A DNA stretch of 64,000 nucleotides from Burkholderia diffusa (GTDB taxonomy: Bacteria; Pseudomonadota; Gammaproteobacteria; Burkholderiales; Burkholderiaceae), in contig NZ_CABVPN010000011.1 of the NCBI RefSeq assembly GCF_902499115.1, forward strand, positions 1 through 64,000, given 5' to 3'. The translations under genes and the position numbers were made by a program. Numbering within the stretch: the first letter of the stretch is position 1; the number at the start of each line of letters is the position of its first letter. Below the pieces are notes generated by a model. The model was not told the origin of the DNA. It did no database searches and saw only the letters and a list, made by a program, of their open reading frames with translations. Below, piece after piece: positions 41,996 to 51,619 of this stretch.

Positions 41996-44212
41996 ATGAG
42001 CGTTACCACGTCGGGGTTGCAGTCGAAGTCGGGTCAAAGTGCGTCCAGGCGCGCAGTCGAGCTGCTGAGCTCGATGCGCTTCGCGATCGCACTGTTGGTG
42101 GTGCTGTCGATCGCGAGCATCGTCGGCACGGTCCTGACCCAGGATGACCCATATCCGAACTACGTGAACCAGTTCGGGCCATTCTGGGCGGACATCTTCC
42201 GCTCGCTGGGCCTGTACAACGTGTACAGCGCGTGGTGGTTCATGTTGATCCTGATCTTCCTCGTCGTGTCGATCTCGCTGTGCGTGATCCGCAACGCGCC
42301 GAAGATGCTCGCCGACGCGAAGAGCTGGAAGGACAAGGTCCGCGAAGGCAGCCTGCGCGCCTTCCACCACAAGGCCGAATACTCGGCGTCCGGTACGCGC
42401 GCGACCGTCGCGGCCACGCTCGCCACGTTCGTCACCAAGGCCGGCTACAAGCACGTCGTGCGTGAAACCGAAGGCGCGACGCTGATCTCCGCGAAACGCG
42501 GCGCGCTGACGAAGTGGGGCTACATCTCCGCGCACCTTGCGATCGTCGTGATCTGTATCGGCGGCCTGCTGGACAGCAACCTGCCGATCAAATTCCAGAT
42601 GTGGCTGTTCGGCAAGAGCCCGGTCAACACGAGCGCGACGATCAGCGAGATTTCGCCCGACCACCGGCTGTCCGCGTCGAACCCGACGTTCCGCGGCTAC
42701 GCGTGGGTGCCGGAAGGCCAGTTCGTGTCGACCGCGATCCTGAACCAGCCGAGCGGCTCGCTGATCCAGGACCTGCCGTTCTCGATCCAGCTCAACAAGT
42801 TCATCGTCGACTATTACACGACCGGGATGCCGAAGCTGTTCGCGAGCGACATCGTCGTGATCGATCGCGAGACGGGCCAGAAGATCCCGGCGCGCGTCGA
42901 GGTCAACAAGCCGTTCACGTACAAGGGCGTGTCGATCTACCAGTCGAGCTTCCAGGACGGCGGCTCGCAGATGGAGATGACGGCCTACCCGATGACGGGC
43001 GGCAACGCGAAGACCTTCGCGGTGAAGGGCACGATCGGCAGTACGGCGCCGCTGCAGATGCCGGGCAGCGACGGCGACACGATCGAATTCTCCGACTTCC
43101 GCGCGATCAACGTCGAGAACATGGCGGACGCGAACGGCAAGCCGGACGTGCGCGGCGTCGCGAAGACGGAGTCGCTCAAGGAAGCGTTCGACGAGCGGCT
43201 CGGTTCGGGCGCGAAGACGTCGAAGCCGATGCAGCTCCACAACATCGGCCCGTCGGTCCAGTACAAGATTCGCGGCAAGGACGGTCAGGCGCGCGAATTC
43301 AACAACTACATGCTGCCCGTCGACATGGGCGGCACGCGCGTGTTCCTCGCCGGCGTGCGCGCGAGCCCGAACGATCCGTTCCGGTACATGCGGATTCCGG
43401 CCGATAGCCAGGATTCGATCGGCGAATGGATGCGCCTGCGCGCCGCGCTCGAGGATCCGGCCGTGCGTGCCGACGCCGCCGCACGTTTCGCGCAGCGTTC
43501 GCTGCCGACGACCGAAGCGTCGCTGCGCGGCCGCCTGCAGGACAGTGCGTTCAAGGTGCTGACCCTCTTTGCCGCGAGCGACGACAGCGTCGGCCGCGGC
43601 GCCGACGGCCAGCCGGTCGGCGGCTTCCAGGCGGTGGCGACGTTCATCGACCGCTCGGTGCCGAAGGCCGAGCAGGAAAAGGCGGCCAGCCTGCTGCTGC
43701 GCATGCTCGAGGGTTCGATGTGGGAGGTCTGGCAGATCGCGCGCGAGCATGCCGGCGAGCCGGCCGCCCAGCAGGGCGCCGACACGATCCGCTTCGTGCA
43801 GAACGCGATCAATGCGCTATCCGACAGCTTCTTGTACGGATCGCCGGTCTATTTGCAGCTCGACTCCTTCAAGCAGGTGCAAGCTTCGGTATTTCAGCTG
43901 ACGCGCGCACCCGGCAAGAATCTGGTGTATCTTGGCAGCCTGCTGTTGGTCGCCGGCATCTTCTCGATGTTCTACGTGCGCGAGCGGCGCCTCTGGTTCT
44001 GGCTCAAGGATGCCGGTTCGGGCGTCGATGTGGTGATGGCGATGTCCACGGCCCGCAAGACCTTCGATTTCGAGAAAGAATTCGTGCAGACGCGCGACGC
44101 GGCCGGCGCCGCCTTGCGCGCCACGCCACGCGACGCCGCACCCGCCGGTGCGGCAGCGACTGTCCGTCCGCCTGCCGGCGGCGGTTCCGATTCCGAGAAT
44201 TCCACCCGGTAA
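41996..44212 (+). CDS. ccs1: Cytochrome c biogenesis protein Ccs1/ResB (system II)
   Basis: Ccs1 (ResB) works with CcsA to bring heme and reduced apocytochrome together on the outer face of the inner membrane. The 738-residue protein has early membrane segments (SMRFAIALLVVLSIASIVG near residues 26-44; WWFMLILIFLVVSISLCVI), a further segment near residue 180 (AHLAIVVICIGGL), a large periplasmic domain, and a last helix near 645-660. GGAG precedes the ATG. ccsA begins five bases after the stop. Confidence 0.95.
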   Translation: MSVTTSGLQSKSGQSASRRAVELLSSMRFAIALLVVLSIASIVGTVLTQDDPYPNYVNQFGPFWADIFRSLGLYNVYSAWWFMLILIFLVVSISLCVIRNAPKMLADAKSWKDKVREGSLRAFHHKAEYSASGTRATVAATLATFVTKAGYKHVVRETEGATLISAKRGALTKWGYISAHLAIVVICIGGLLDSNLPIKFQMWLFGKSPVNTSATISEISPDHRLSASNPTFRGYAWVPEGQFVSTAILNQPSGSLIQDLPFSIQLNKFIVDYYTTGMPKLFASDIVVIDRETGQKIPARVEVNKPFTYKGVSIYQSSFQDGGSQMEMTAYPMTGGNAKTFAVKGTIGSTAPLQMPGSDGDTIEFSDFRAINVENMADANGKPDVRGVAKTESLKEAFDERLGSGAKTSKPMQLHNIGPSVQYKIRGKDGQAREFNNYMLPVDMGGTRVFLAGVRASPNDPFRYMRIPADSQDSIGEWMRLRAALEDPAVRADAAARFAQRSLPTTEASLRGRLQDSAFKVLTLFAASDDSVGRGADGQPVGGFQAVATFIDRSVPKAEQEKAASLLLRMLEGSMWEVWQIAREHAGEPAAQQGADTIRFVQNAINALSDSFLYGSPVYLQLDSFKQVQASVFQLTRAPGKNLVYLGSLLLVAGIFSMFYVRERRLWFWLKDAGSGVDVVMAMSTARKTFDFEKEFVQTRDAAGAALRATPRDAAPAGAAATVRPPAGGGSDSENSTR

Positions 44213-44216
44213 CATC

Positions 44217-45407
44217 ATGGATCTCACTCAAGTCTCCTCTTCCCGTTCGGGGCCGGTTCAGGCCCCGAATCCGGCGCCGTTGTTCGACGACCGTCCGTTC
44301 CTCGCCCGCCTGTCGATCATCGACTGGCTGTTCGCCCTGGCTCTCGTGGTCGGCGCAGGCTATGCGTTCGTGCATTACAACGAACACATGAATTACTACG
44401 ACAAGGCGGTGATGATCGGCACGGTGCCGGCGCTTGTCGTGCTCGGCTGGCGCTGGAAGCCCGCGCGGCTGATGATGGCGTCGATCGCGGTGCTGTCGCT
44501 GCTGTCGATCCAGATCTACCAGGGCGATCTCGCGCGTGCCGATTCGGCGTTCTTCCTCAAGTACTTCCTGTCGAGCCAGTCCGCGATCCTGTGGATGAGC
44601 GCGCTGTTCGTGCTCGCGACGATCTTCTACTGGATCGGCCTGCTCGCGCGCTCGGAGTCGGGCTCCGCGATCGGCCAGAAACTGACGTGGGTCGCGGTGC
44701 TGATGGGTTTCACCGGCCTGATGGTGCGCTGGTATGAGTCCTACCTGATCGGTGCCGACGTCGGGCATATCCCGGTGTCGAATCTGTATGAAGTCTTCGT
44801 GCTGTTCAGCCTGATCACCGCACTGCTCTACCTGTATTACGAAGGCCACTACGGCACGCGCTCGCTCGGCGCGTTCGTGCTGCTGGTCATCAGCGCGGCC
44901 GTCGGCTTCCTGATGTGGTACTCGGTCGCGCGCGACGCGCAGCAGATCCAGCCGCTCGTGCCGGCGCTGCAGAGCTGGTGGATGAAGATTCACGTCCCGG
45001 CGAACTTCATCGGCTACGGCAGCTTCGCGCTGTCGGCGATGGTGTCGGTCGCGTATCTGATGAAGGAGCGCGGCGTGCTCGCCGATCGTCTGCCGACGCT
45101 CGAGGTGCTCGACGACGTGATGTACAAGTCGATCGCGGTCGGTTTCGCGTTCTTCACGATCGCGACGATCCTCGGCGCGCTGTGGGCCGCCGAAGCATGG
45201 GGCGGCTACTGGAGCTGGGACCCGAAGGAAACCTGGGCGCTGATCGTATGGCTCAACTACGCGGCCTGGCTGCACATGCGCCTGATGAAGGGCCTGCGCG
45301 GCGCGGTCGCCGCCTGGTGGGCGCTCACGGGCCTGCTCGTGACGACGTTCGCGTTCCTCGGCGTCAACATGTTCCTGTCCGGGCTGCATAGCTACGGCAA
45401 GCTGTAA
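44217..45407 (+). CDS. ccsA: Cytochrome c biogenesis protein CcsA/ResC (system II)
   Basis: CcsA (ResC, also named CcsB) is the heme-handling partner of Ccs1. The 396-residue polytopic protein contains the tryptophan-rich WWD signature WGGYWSWDPKETWALIVWL near residues 326-344. Conserved histidines in membrane segments flank it. The start is the ATG at 44217; a longer in-frame start lies inside ccs1. With dsbD and cytochrome c4 nearby, this forms a cytochrome c maturation section. Confidence 0.96.
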   Translation: MDLTQVSSSRSGPVQAPNPAPLFDDRPFLARLSIIDWLFALALVVGAGYAFVHYNEHMNYYDKAVMIGTVPALVVLGWRWKPARLMMASIAVLSLLSIQIYQGDLARADSAFFLKYFLSSQSAILWMSALFVLATIFYWIGLLARSESGSAIGQKLTWVAVLMGFTGLMVRWYESYLIGADVGHIPVSNLYEVFVLFSLITALLYLYYEGHYGTRSLGAFVLLVISAAVGFLMWYSVARDAQQIQPLVPALQSWWMKIHVPANFIGYGSFALSAMVSVAYLMKERGVLADRLPTLEVLDDVMYKSIAVGFAFFTIATILGALWAAEAWGGYWSWDPKETWALIVWLNYAAWLHMRLMKGLRGAVAAWWALTGLLVTTFAFLGVNMFLSGLHSYGKL

Positions 45408-45433
45408 GATTTCCGACGTTGGTCCGACAAAAG

Positions 45434-45470
45434 ACCGCCGGCGCACTGCGTGCCCGGCGGTTTTCTTTTG
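45434..45470 (+). terminator. Intrinsic terminator after ccsA
   Basis: ACCGCCGG pairs with CCGGCGGT, with an inner GCAC/GTGC stem and a TTTTCTTTTG tail. It closes the ccs1-ccsA transcript before msrP. Confidence 0.88.
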
Positions 45471-45565
45471 TAACGGTCGGACGGTCCGGGCGTCGAACGG
45501 CGCAGGACGGCTCGGGTCGAACACCCATGAAGCGTGCGCGCCGCGCATGCAGGAGGAGCAGCACG

Positions 45566-46561
45566 ATGTGGATCAAACACCCTTTGCGCACCGTACTGAC
45601 CGGCGGTGATATCGCGCCGAGCGAGATGACGCCGCGCGCGGTGTTCGAGAACCGGCGGCGTGTATTGCAGGCCGCCGGCCTGGCGGCGGCGGGCGGATTG
45701 CTCGGCGGCAGCGGCGCGGCGTTCGCGGCTTATGCGTCGCCGGACGCGCGGGCTGCGAAGCTCGCGGCGAAAACCAATCCGAGGTTCGTCGCGGCCGACA
45801 AGGTGACGCCGTTCAAGGACATCACGTCCTACAACAACTTCTACGAATTCGGCACCGACAAGAGCGACCCGGCCCAGAACGCGGGCACGCTGCGGCCGCG
45901 CCCGTGGCGCGTGAGCGTCGAGGGCGAGGTGCTGCACCCGAAGGTGTTCGATCTCGATGAGCTGCTGAAGCTCGCGCCGCTCGAGGAGCGCGTGTACCGG
46001 CTGCGTTGCGTCGAGGGATGGTCGATGGTGATTCCGTGGATCGGCGTGCCGCTGTCCGAACTGATCAAGCGCGTACAGCCGACCGGCAACGCGAAATATG
46101 TGCAGTTCATCACGCTGGCCGATCCGTCGCAGATGCCGGGGCTGTCGACGCCGGTGCTCGATTGGCCGTACTCGGAAGGGCTGCGGATGGATGAGGCGAT
46201 GAATCCGCTGACGCTGCTGACGATGGGCGTGTACGGCCAGGTGCTGCCGAACCAGAACGGCGCGCCGGTGCGGATCGTCGTGCCGTGGAAGTACGGCTTC
46301 AAGAGCGCGAAGTCGCTGGTGAAGATCCGCTTCGTCGACAAGCAGCCGAAGACGAGCTGGAACACGTATGCGTCGAATGAATACGGTTTCTATTCGAACG
46401 TGAACCCGAACGTCGATCACCCGCGCTGGAGCCAGGCGACCGAGCGCCGGATCGGCGAGGACGGCTTCTTCACGCCGAAGCGCAAGACCCTGATGTTCAA
46501 CGGCTACGGCGATCTCGTCGCGTCGATGTATCAGGGCATGGATCTGAAAAAGAACTTCTGA
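45566..46561 (+). CDS. msrP: Protein-methionine-sulfoxide reductase catalytic subunit MsrP
   Basis: MsrP (YedY) is a periplasmic molybdopterin enzyme that repairs oxidised methionines in envelope proteins. The 331-residue precursor has a twin-arginine signal (ENRRRVLQAAGLAAAGG, about 29-45). The cofactor-binding region RLRCVEGWSMVIPWIGVPL contains the molybdenum-ligand cysteine. AGGAGGAG lies seven bases before the ATG, which fixes the start. msrQ follows after eight bases and supplies electrons. Confidence 0.96.
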   Translation: MWIKHPLRTVLTGGDIAPSEMTPRAVFENRRRVLQAAGLAAAGGLLGGSGAAFAAYASPDARAAKLAAKTNPRFVAADKVTPFKDITSYNNFYEFGTDKSDPAQNAGTLRPRPWRVSVEGEVLHPKVFDLDELLKLAPLEERVYRLRCVEGWSMVIPWIGVPLSELIKRVQPTGNAKYVQFITLADPSQMPGLSTPVLDWPYSEGLRMDEAMNPLTLLTMGVYGQVLPNQNGAPVRIVVPWKYGFKSAKSLVKIRFVDKQPKTSWNTYASNEYGFYSNVNPNVDHPRWSQATERRIGEDGFFTPKRKTLMFNGYGDLVASMYQGMDLKKNF

Positions 46562-46569
46562 GCGCGCCG

Positions 46570-47271
46570 GTGAGAAACGACATCCCGCCTTCGACGCTGA
46601 CGCCCGCGCGCGCGTCCGGCATGCGCACGGCTGCCGCCGGTGGTGCAGGGGCCGGCACGGTTCGGAACGCCTCGCCGCGCTGGCTTGCGCCCGCCAAGGT
46701 GCTGGTTTTCGCGGCCGGCCTCTATCCGCTCGCGCGCGTGGTGCTGTTCGGGCTGACCGACCGGCTCGGCGCGAACCCGATCGAGTTCATCACGCGTTCG
46801 ACGGGCCTCTGGACGCTGGTGATGCTCTGCGTCACGCTCGCCGTCACGCCGCTTCGGCGCGTGACAGGTGTTCCCGCGTTGCTGCGCTTTCGTCGGATGA
46901 TCGGCCTGTTCGCGTTCTTTTACGCGACGCTGCATTTCACGACGTATCTGTGGTTCGACAAGTGGTTCGACGTGCTTGCGATCCTGAAGGACGTCGGCAA
47001 GCGTCCGTTCATCACGGTCGGCTTCGCCGCGTTCGTGCTGCTGATTCCGCTGGCCGCGACGTCGCCGCGCGCGATGGTGCGCCGGCTCGGCCGTCACTGG
47101 GCGACGCTGCATCGCGCAATCTATGCGATTGCGCTGTTCGGTGTGCTGCATTTCTGGTGGATGCGGACCGGCAAGCACAATCTCGCACAGCCGAAGCTCT
47201 ACGCGACGATCGTAGCGGTGCTGCTCGGCTGGCGGCTGCTTGAATGGGGCTGGCGGCGCATCCGTGCATGA
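46570..47271 (+). CDS. msrQ: Protein-methionine-sulfoxide reductase heme-binding subunit MsrQ
   Basis: MsrQ (YedZ) is the inner-membrane b-type heme partner that passes quinone electrons to MsrP. The 233-residue protein starts at GTG and has a 30-residue hydrophilic N-terminus. About six membrane segments follow, with histidines in FYATLHFTTYLWF and WATLHRAIYAIALFGVLHF that match the family's heme ligands. It is operonic with msrP. Confidence 0.95.
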   Translation: MRNDIPPSTLTPARASGMRTAAAGGAGAGTVRNASPRWLAPAKVLVFAAGLYPLARVVLFGLTDRLGANPIEFITRSTGLWTLVMLCVTLAVTPLRRVTGVPALLRFRRMIGLFAFFYATLHFTTYLWFDKWFDVLAILKDVGKRPFITVGFAAFVLLIPLAATSPRAMVRRLGRHWATLHRAIYAIALFGVLHFWWMRTGKHNLAQPKLYATIVAVLLGWRLLEWGWRRIRA

Positions 47272-47291
47272 CGTGCGCGCCTGGAAAAACA

Positions 47292-47324
47292 AAAGGCGAT
47301 GACGGGACGTCATCGCCTTTGTTG
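47292..47324. terminator. Intrinsic terminator between msrQ and lptM
   Basis: AAAGGCGATGAC pairs with GTCATCGCCTTT around a five-base loop. A-rich and T-rich flanks on either side let it act for msrQ on + and for lptM on the opposite strand. Confidence 0.8.
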
Positions 47325-47355
47325 CGAACGGAGCCGCGCGAGTGGCGGTGTGCGA

Positions 47356-47637
47356 TTACTGCGCGACAGCCGGACCGGATGCGGGCGTCGCGGCCCTCGA
47401 CGCATCGCTCGACAGTTCCGGCGACAGCGTGAGCGGCGTGCCGGAAGAATCGGGAATGCTCTCGGACGACGCGTTTTCATCGGTCGGCATGACGTCCGAC
47501 GGCGGCGTGTCCTGCTGCTGGATGGGCTTCGCCGGCAACGGCGGCACGGTGGGCAGATAGAGCGGGCCGCGTTGACCGCAGCCGGCAAGTATCGCCAAAG
47601 CCGCTACAATCGCGCTCATCCGGAAAACGACTCGCAT
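47356..47637 (-). CDS. lptM: LPS translocon maturation lipoprotein LptM (YifL-like)
   Basis: The 93-residue precursor has a short lipoprotein signal with lipobox LAGC and the diagnostic CGQRGPLYLP just after the modified cysteine. The rest is a disordered, Ser/Pro/Asp-rich tail. LptM proteins bind the LptDE assembly complex in the outer membrane in enterobacteria, and that role is inferred here. It is divergent from cyaY, with only 36 bases between the two starts, a neighbourhood often seen for this gene with cyaY or lysA. Confidence 0.88.
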   Translation of the reverse strand: MRVVFRMSAIVAALAILAGCGQRGPLYLPTVPPLPAKPIQQQDTPPSDVMPTDENASSESIPDSSGTPLTLSPELSSDASRAATPASGPAVAQ

Positions 47638-47673
47638 GATCGTCCCTGAACAATTTAACCGATAGAGTTTAGC

Positions 47674-48000
47674 ATGTCCGATACTGAATACCTGGCCCGT
47701 GCCGAGGCCGTGCTGGCGGCCGTCGAACGTACCGTGGATGCCGCGAACGATGGCGATCACGACATCGATCTGGAGCGCAACGGCAGCGTGCTGACGCTGA
47801 CGTTCGAGAACGGCTCGAAGATCATCATCAATCTCCAGCCGCCGATGAAGGAACTGTGGATCGCCGCGAAGGCGGGCGGATTCCATTACCGTTTCGTGGA
47901 CGGCGAATGGCGCGACACGCGCACGGGCGCCGAGTTCTTCGCGGCGCTCACCGACTACGCGACGCAGCAGGCCGGCCTGCCGATCACGTTCGGCGCGTAA
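47674..48000 (+). CDS. cyaY: Iron-sulfur assembly protein CyaY (frataxin)
   Basis: CyaY binds iron and modulates IscS-dependent Fe-S cluster synthesis. The 108-residue protein has the frataxin fold: an acidic N-terminal helix, the LERNGSVLTLTFENGSKIIINLQ strand region, the PPMKELWIAAKAGGFHYRF signature, and a C-terminal helix. The ATG is 36 bases from the divergent lptM start, so promoters of the two must overlap. Confidence 0.95.
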   Translation: MSDTEYLARAEAVLAAVERTVDAANDGDHDIDLERNGSVLTLTFENGSKIIINLQPPMKELWIAAKAGGFHYRFVDGEWRDTRTGAEFFAALTDYATQQAGLPITFGA

Positions 48001-48035
48001 CGCCCGGCACCCGATACGCCGGATCGAAGCACAAG

Positions 48036-48063
48036 AAAAAAGCGCCCTGCGGGGCGCTTTTTT
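48036..48063. terminator. Bidirectional intrinsic terminator between cyaY and mrcA
   Basis: AAAAAAGCGCCC pairs with GGGCGCTTTTTT around a four-base loop. It is symmetric, so it can end cyaY on + and mrcA on the opposite strand. Confidence 0.92.
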
Positions 48064-48082
48064 CATGCTCGGGCCATGCGGG

Positions 48083-50476
48083 TCAATGGCCGCGGAACAG
48101 GTTCATGATGTCCTGCTTCTCCTGCTCGTCGACGTGCGGTACGGGTTCGTCGGTGTTCTGCACCGCCGGCGCCTGCGGCACGCCGACCGTCGATACGAAG
48201 CCGTGTCCCGGCGTGAACTCGGTGAAGTACAGCTCGCTGCCGAGCGCCTGGACGTCGTCCGGCATCGTCGGCTTGAACTCCGGCACGCCCTTCAGCGCCG
48301 CGCCCATGTAGTCGATCCAGACCGGCAGCGACAGGCCGCCGCCGGTTTCGCGATCGCCGAGGCTGCGCGGGTTGTCGTAGCCGATCCACGCGATCGCCGC
48401 GAGCGTGTGCTGGTAGCCGGCGAACCATGCGTCGTGCGAATCGTTCGTCGTACCGGTCTTGCCGGCGAGGTCGGTGCGCTTCAGCACGTTGGTGCGCGCG
48501 CCGGTGCCGCGCTGCGCGACGCTCTGCAGCAGACTGTTCATCACGTACGCGTTGCGCGCGTCGATTGCGCGCGGCGCGTTCTGCTCGGCGATGAGCGGCT
48601 GCGCGCGAGCGACGATCGCGCCATTCGGATCGGTCACTTCGGCGATCAGGTACGGATTCACGCGGAAGCCGCCGTTCGCGAACACCGAGTACGCGCCGGC
48701 CATCTGCAGCGGCGTCACCTGGCCCGCGCCGAGCGCCATCGGCAGATAGGCCGGATGGCGGTCGGCGTCGAAGCCGAAGCGCGTGATGTATTGCTGCGCG
48801 TACTTCGTGCCGATGTGGTTCAGGATCCGGATCGACACGAGGTTGCGCGAGCGCTGCAGCGCAGTGCGCATCGACATCGGGCCTTCGAAGCCGCCGCCGT
48901 AGTTTTTCGGCTCCCACGGCTGGCCGCCGGTTTCCGCGGCGCTGAAATAGAGCGGGCCGTCGTTGATCACCGTGGCCGGTCCGAGGCCCTTGTCGAGCGA
49001 CGCCGAGTAGATGAACGGCTTGAACGACGAACCCGGTTGCCGCCACGCTTGCGTGACGTGGTTGAACTTGTTCTTGTTGTAGTCGAAGCCGCCGACGAGC
49101 GAGCGGATCGCGCCGTCCTGCGGGACGATCGAAATGAACGCGCCTTCGACCTGCGGCAACTGCGTGATCGCCCACTTGCCTGCGTCGTTCCTCGAGACCC
49201 GGACGATCGCGCCCGGACGGATGCGGCGGTTCGGCTGCGCGCTGGCTGACAGCGCGCCCGACGCGAAGCGCAGGTTGTCGCCTTCGATCGTCGCGCTGCT
49301 GCCGTCGATGAAGGCGACGGTGATCTGCCGCGGGGTTGCGGCGGTGACGACCGCCGCGACCAGTTCGCCGTTGTCGGGGTGCTCGAGCAGCGCGTCGTCG
49401 ATCGCCTGCTCGCGGTCATCGGCGCCGGCCGGCAGCTCGATGAAGCCTTCCGGCCCGCGATAGCCGTGGCGGCGCTCGTAATCCATGATGCCCTTGCGCA
49501 GCGCGGTGTACGCGACCTGCTGGTCGGCGGAGTCGATCGTCGTGACGACATTGAAGCCGCGCGTATAGGTTTCCTCGCGGTACTGCGCGTACATCATCTG
49601 CCGGACCATTTCCGCGACGTACTCGGCGTGCACGCTGAACTCGCGGCCCGCGCCCTTGACGACGAGCGGCTGCGCGACGGCTTCATCGTACTGCTCGCGC
49701 GTGATGAAGTTCAGCTCGAGCATCCGCTGCAGGATGTATTCCTGGCGCACCTTTGCGCGCTTCGGATTGACGACCGGGTTATACGCGGACGGCGCCTTCG
49801 GCAGCCCCGCGAGCATCGCCGCTTCCGCGAGCGTGATGTCCTTCAGGTCCTTGCCGAAGTAGACGCGCGCCGCGCTCGCGAAGCCATACGCACGCTGACC
49901 GAGATAGATCTGATTCATGTAGACCTCGAGAATCTGATCCTTCGTCAGCGCGCGCTCGATCCGGTACGCGAGCAGCATCTCGTAGATCTTGCGCGTGTAG
50001 GTCTTTTCGCTCGACAGGAAGAAGTTGCGCGCGACCTGCATCGTGATCGTGCTCGCGCCCTGCGACGCATGGCCATTCGTCAGCGCGACGAAGCCGGCGC
50101 GGGCGATGCCGGTGAGGTCGACGCCGCCGTGATCGTAGAAGCGCGCGTCCTCGATCGCGAGGATCGCCTTCTTGAGCGAGTCGGGCACGTCCTTGAAATG
50201 GACGATGTCGCGGCGTTCCTCGCCGAATTCGCCGATCAGCACGTGATCCGACGTATAGATCCGCAACGGTACCTTCGGACGATAGTCGGTCAGCGCTTCG
50301 AGCGACGGCATGTTCGGCCACGCGACGACGAGCGCGTAGCCGAGCACGAGGCCGCCGGCCACGACGAGGGCCACGCACATCGCGGCGACGCCGATCAGGA
50401 CTTTCAGCCACCAGGATCGCTTCTTCGGCTCGGGCGCGGGAGGCGGGGACGTAGGAGACGTGGATTGCATAGGCAT
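48083..50476 (-). CDS. mrcA: Penicillin-binding protein 1A (bifunctional peptidoglycan synthase)
   Basis: PBP1A polymerises and crosslinks peptidoglycan. The 797-residue protein has a cytoplasmic N-terminus, one membrane anchor (about residues 26-54), the glycosyltransferase domain with EDARFYDHGGVD, and an OB-like insert. The transpeptidase domain has the motifs SSFK, SRN and KTGTT. The start at 50476 (MPMQSTSPT) is chosen; the ATG two codons later is equally possible, and the longer frame upstream is not protein-like. It is divergent from the pil operon, a common pairing. Confidence 0.95.
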   Translation of the reverse strand: MPMQSTSPTSPPPAPEPKKRSWWLKVLIGVAAMCVALVVAGGLVLGYALVVAWPNMPSLEALTDYRPKVPLRIYTSDHVLIGEFGEERRDIVHFKDVPDSLKKAILAIEDARFYDHGGVDLTGIARAGFVALTNGHASQGASTITMQVARNFFLSSEKTYTRKIYEMLLAYRIERALTKDQILEVYMNQIYLGQRAYGFASAARVYFGKDLKDITLAEAAMLAGLPKAPSAYNPVVNPKRAKVRQEYILQRMLELNFITREQYDEAVAQPLVVKGAGREFSVHAEYVAEMVRQMMYAQYREETYTRGFNVVTTIDSADQQVAYTALRKGIMDYERRHGYRGPEGFIELPAGADDREQAIDDALLEHPDNGELVAAVVTAATPRQITVAFIDGSSATIEGDNLRFASGALSASAQPNRRIRPGAIVRVSRNDAGKWAITQLPQVEGAFISIVPQDGAIRSLVGGFDYNKNKFNHVTQAWRQPGSSFKPFIYSASLDKGLGPATVINDGPLYFSAAETGGQPWEPKNYGGGFEGPMSMRTALQRSRNLVSIRILNHIGTKYAQQYITRFGFDADRHPAYLPMALGAGQVTPLQMAGAYSVFANGGFRVNPYLIAEVTDPNGAIVARAQPLIAEQNAPRAIDARNAYVMNSLLQSVAQRGTGARTNVLKRTDLAGKTGTTNDSHDAWFAGYQHTLAAIAWIGYDNPRSLGDRETGGGLSLPVWIDYMGAALKGVPEFKPTMPDDVQALGSELYFTEFTPGHGFVSTVGVPQAPAVQNTDEPVPHVDEQEKQDIMNLFRGH

Positions 50477-50695
50477 ACCGGAAAACAGTCCCGCGATTAT
50501 AGCTGCCCGGTAAGACGGTCCTGGCGCGGGGGGGCGTCGGCCGGAACGCGGCGGATCGCGGTGCCGCCAGTATGGCGTCCGCGCGGCCGCTTGTGTCACG
50601 ACTGGCCGTCCGGCCGACTGTCGGGTGCGCGCGGCGCTTTGCAGAATCAGGCATCGGAAACGCGGCGTGGGCCGCAACGATCGCGGGAGGCTGGA

Positions 50696-51619
50696 ATGGC
50701 AGGACGATGGGCGGCGCGGTTCGCGCCGGGCAGGCACCGTTCGACGGGCATCGACGTCGGGGCGGACGAGGTGAGGGTGGCCGTGCTGAGCCGGCGCGGC
50801 CGGGCTGCGGATGTTCGGGTCGAAGGACTCGAGCGGGAGCCGGTCGGACTGGCAGGTGGGCCGGAGGACGCGCGCTGGGCTGCGGTGGCACGTGCGTTGG
50901 CGGCGGCCGTGTCGCGGCTGTCGGCGGCGGGTGTGTGCTGCGACGCACGCGGCGTGATGGCGCTGCGCGATGACGAGATGCAGACCGCGACGCTTGATCT
51001 GGCCGGACGCGACGACATCGCGGACGCCGCCCGGCAGGCGGCCGAACGGATCTCGGGGCTGGCACCCGACAACCTCGCGTTCGACTGGCGGCAGGACGAC
51101 GATGCGTGCCCGGGCGAGATTGCGGTCGCCGTGGCGCCGCAGGCGTTGCTCGAGCGGCGGATCGACGTGGCCGCGCAGGCTGGCATCGATCTGACGGCCG
51201 TCGACGGCGAGTCAGCTGCCGCACTGCGCGCGTTGCGCTATGCCGCGCAGTTCGAGCCTGACGCACACGGCCCGTATGCCGCATTCTGGTTCGGTGACAC
51301 GGGCGTGCGCGGCTGGCGGATTGACGGCGCGATCGCCGCGCCGGTGCTCGCGCTGTCCGGCGACGTGCAGGCGGCGTTGCCTGACGCATTGCGCCAGTGC
51401 GTATTCGAGCCGGTGCGCTGCGTGCTCGTGGCCGGCGACGAGCGCTGCATCGGCCGCTGCGGCACGTCGGCCGCCGATATCGGCGATGCGCTCGGGGTGG
51501 CCGTGGTGCCGTTCGACTGCTCCGGATGGGACGGGCTGCCGTGCGAGCCCGCCGGCGCGCCGGGCGGTCCGGCGTTTGCCCTCGCGATCGGGCTGGCGCT
51601 GCGCGGGGTGTGGGAATGA
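50696..51619 (+). CDS. pilM: Type IV pilus assembly protein PilM-like
   Basis: PilM is a cytoplasmic actin-like protein that binds PilN and couples the pilus motor to the inner-membrane ring. The 307-residue product has an FtsA/PilM-type start (STGIDVGADEVRVAVLSR, about 18-35) but is poorly conserved and alanine-rich, so the call leans on context. GGGAGG lies five bases before the ATG. It overlaps pilN by four bases and is the first gene of a compact pil operon. Confidence 0.82.
   Translation: MAGRWAARFAPGRHRSTGIDVGADEVRVAVLSRRGRAADVRVEGLEREPVGLAGGPEDARWAAVARALAAAVSRLSAAGVCCDARGVMALRDDEMQTATLDLAGRDDIADAARQAAERISGLAPDNLAFDWRQDDDACPGEIAVAVAPQALLERRIDVAAQAGIDLTAVDGESAAALRALRYAAQFEPDAHGPYAAFWFGDTGVRGWRIDGAIAAPVLALSGDVQAALPDALRQCVFEPVRCVLVAGDERCIGRCGTSAADIGDALGVAVVPFDCSGWDGLPCEPAGAPGGPAFALAIGLALRGVWE

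Noticed and set aside
49379..50695. Long + strand extension upstream of pilM, antisense to mrcA
   Set aside because: It lies opposite a clear PBP1A gene. pilM has its own ATG at 50696 with GGGAGG.
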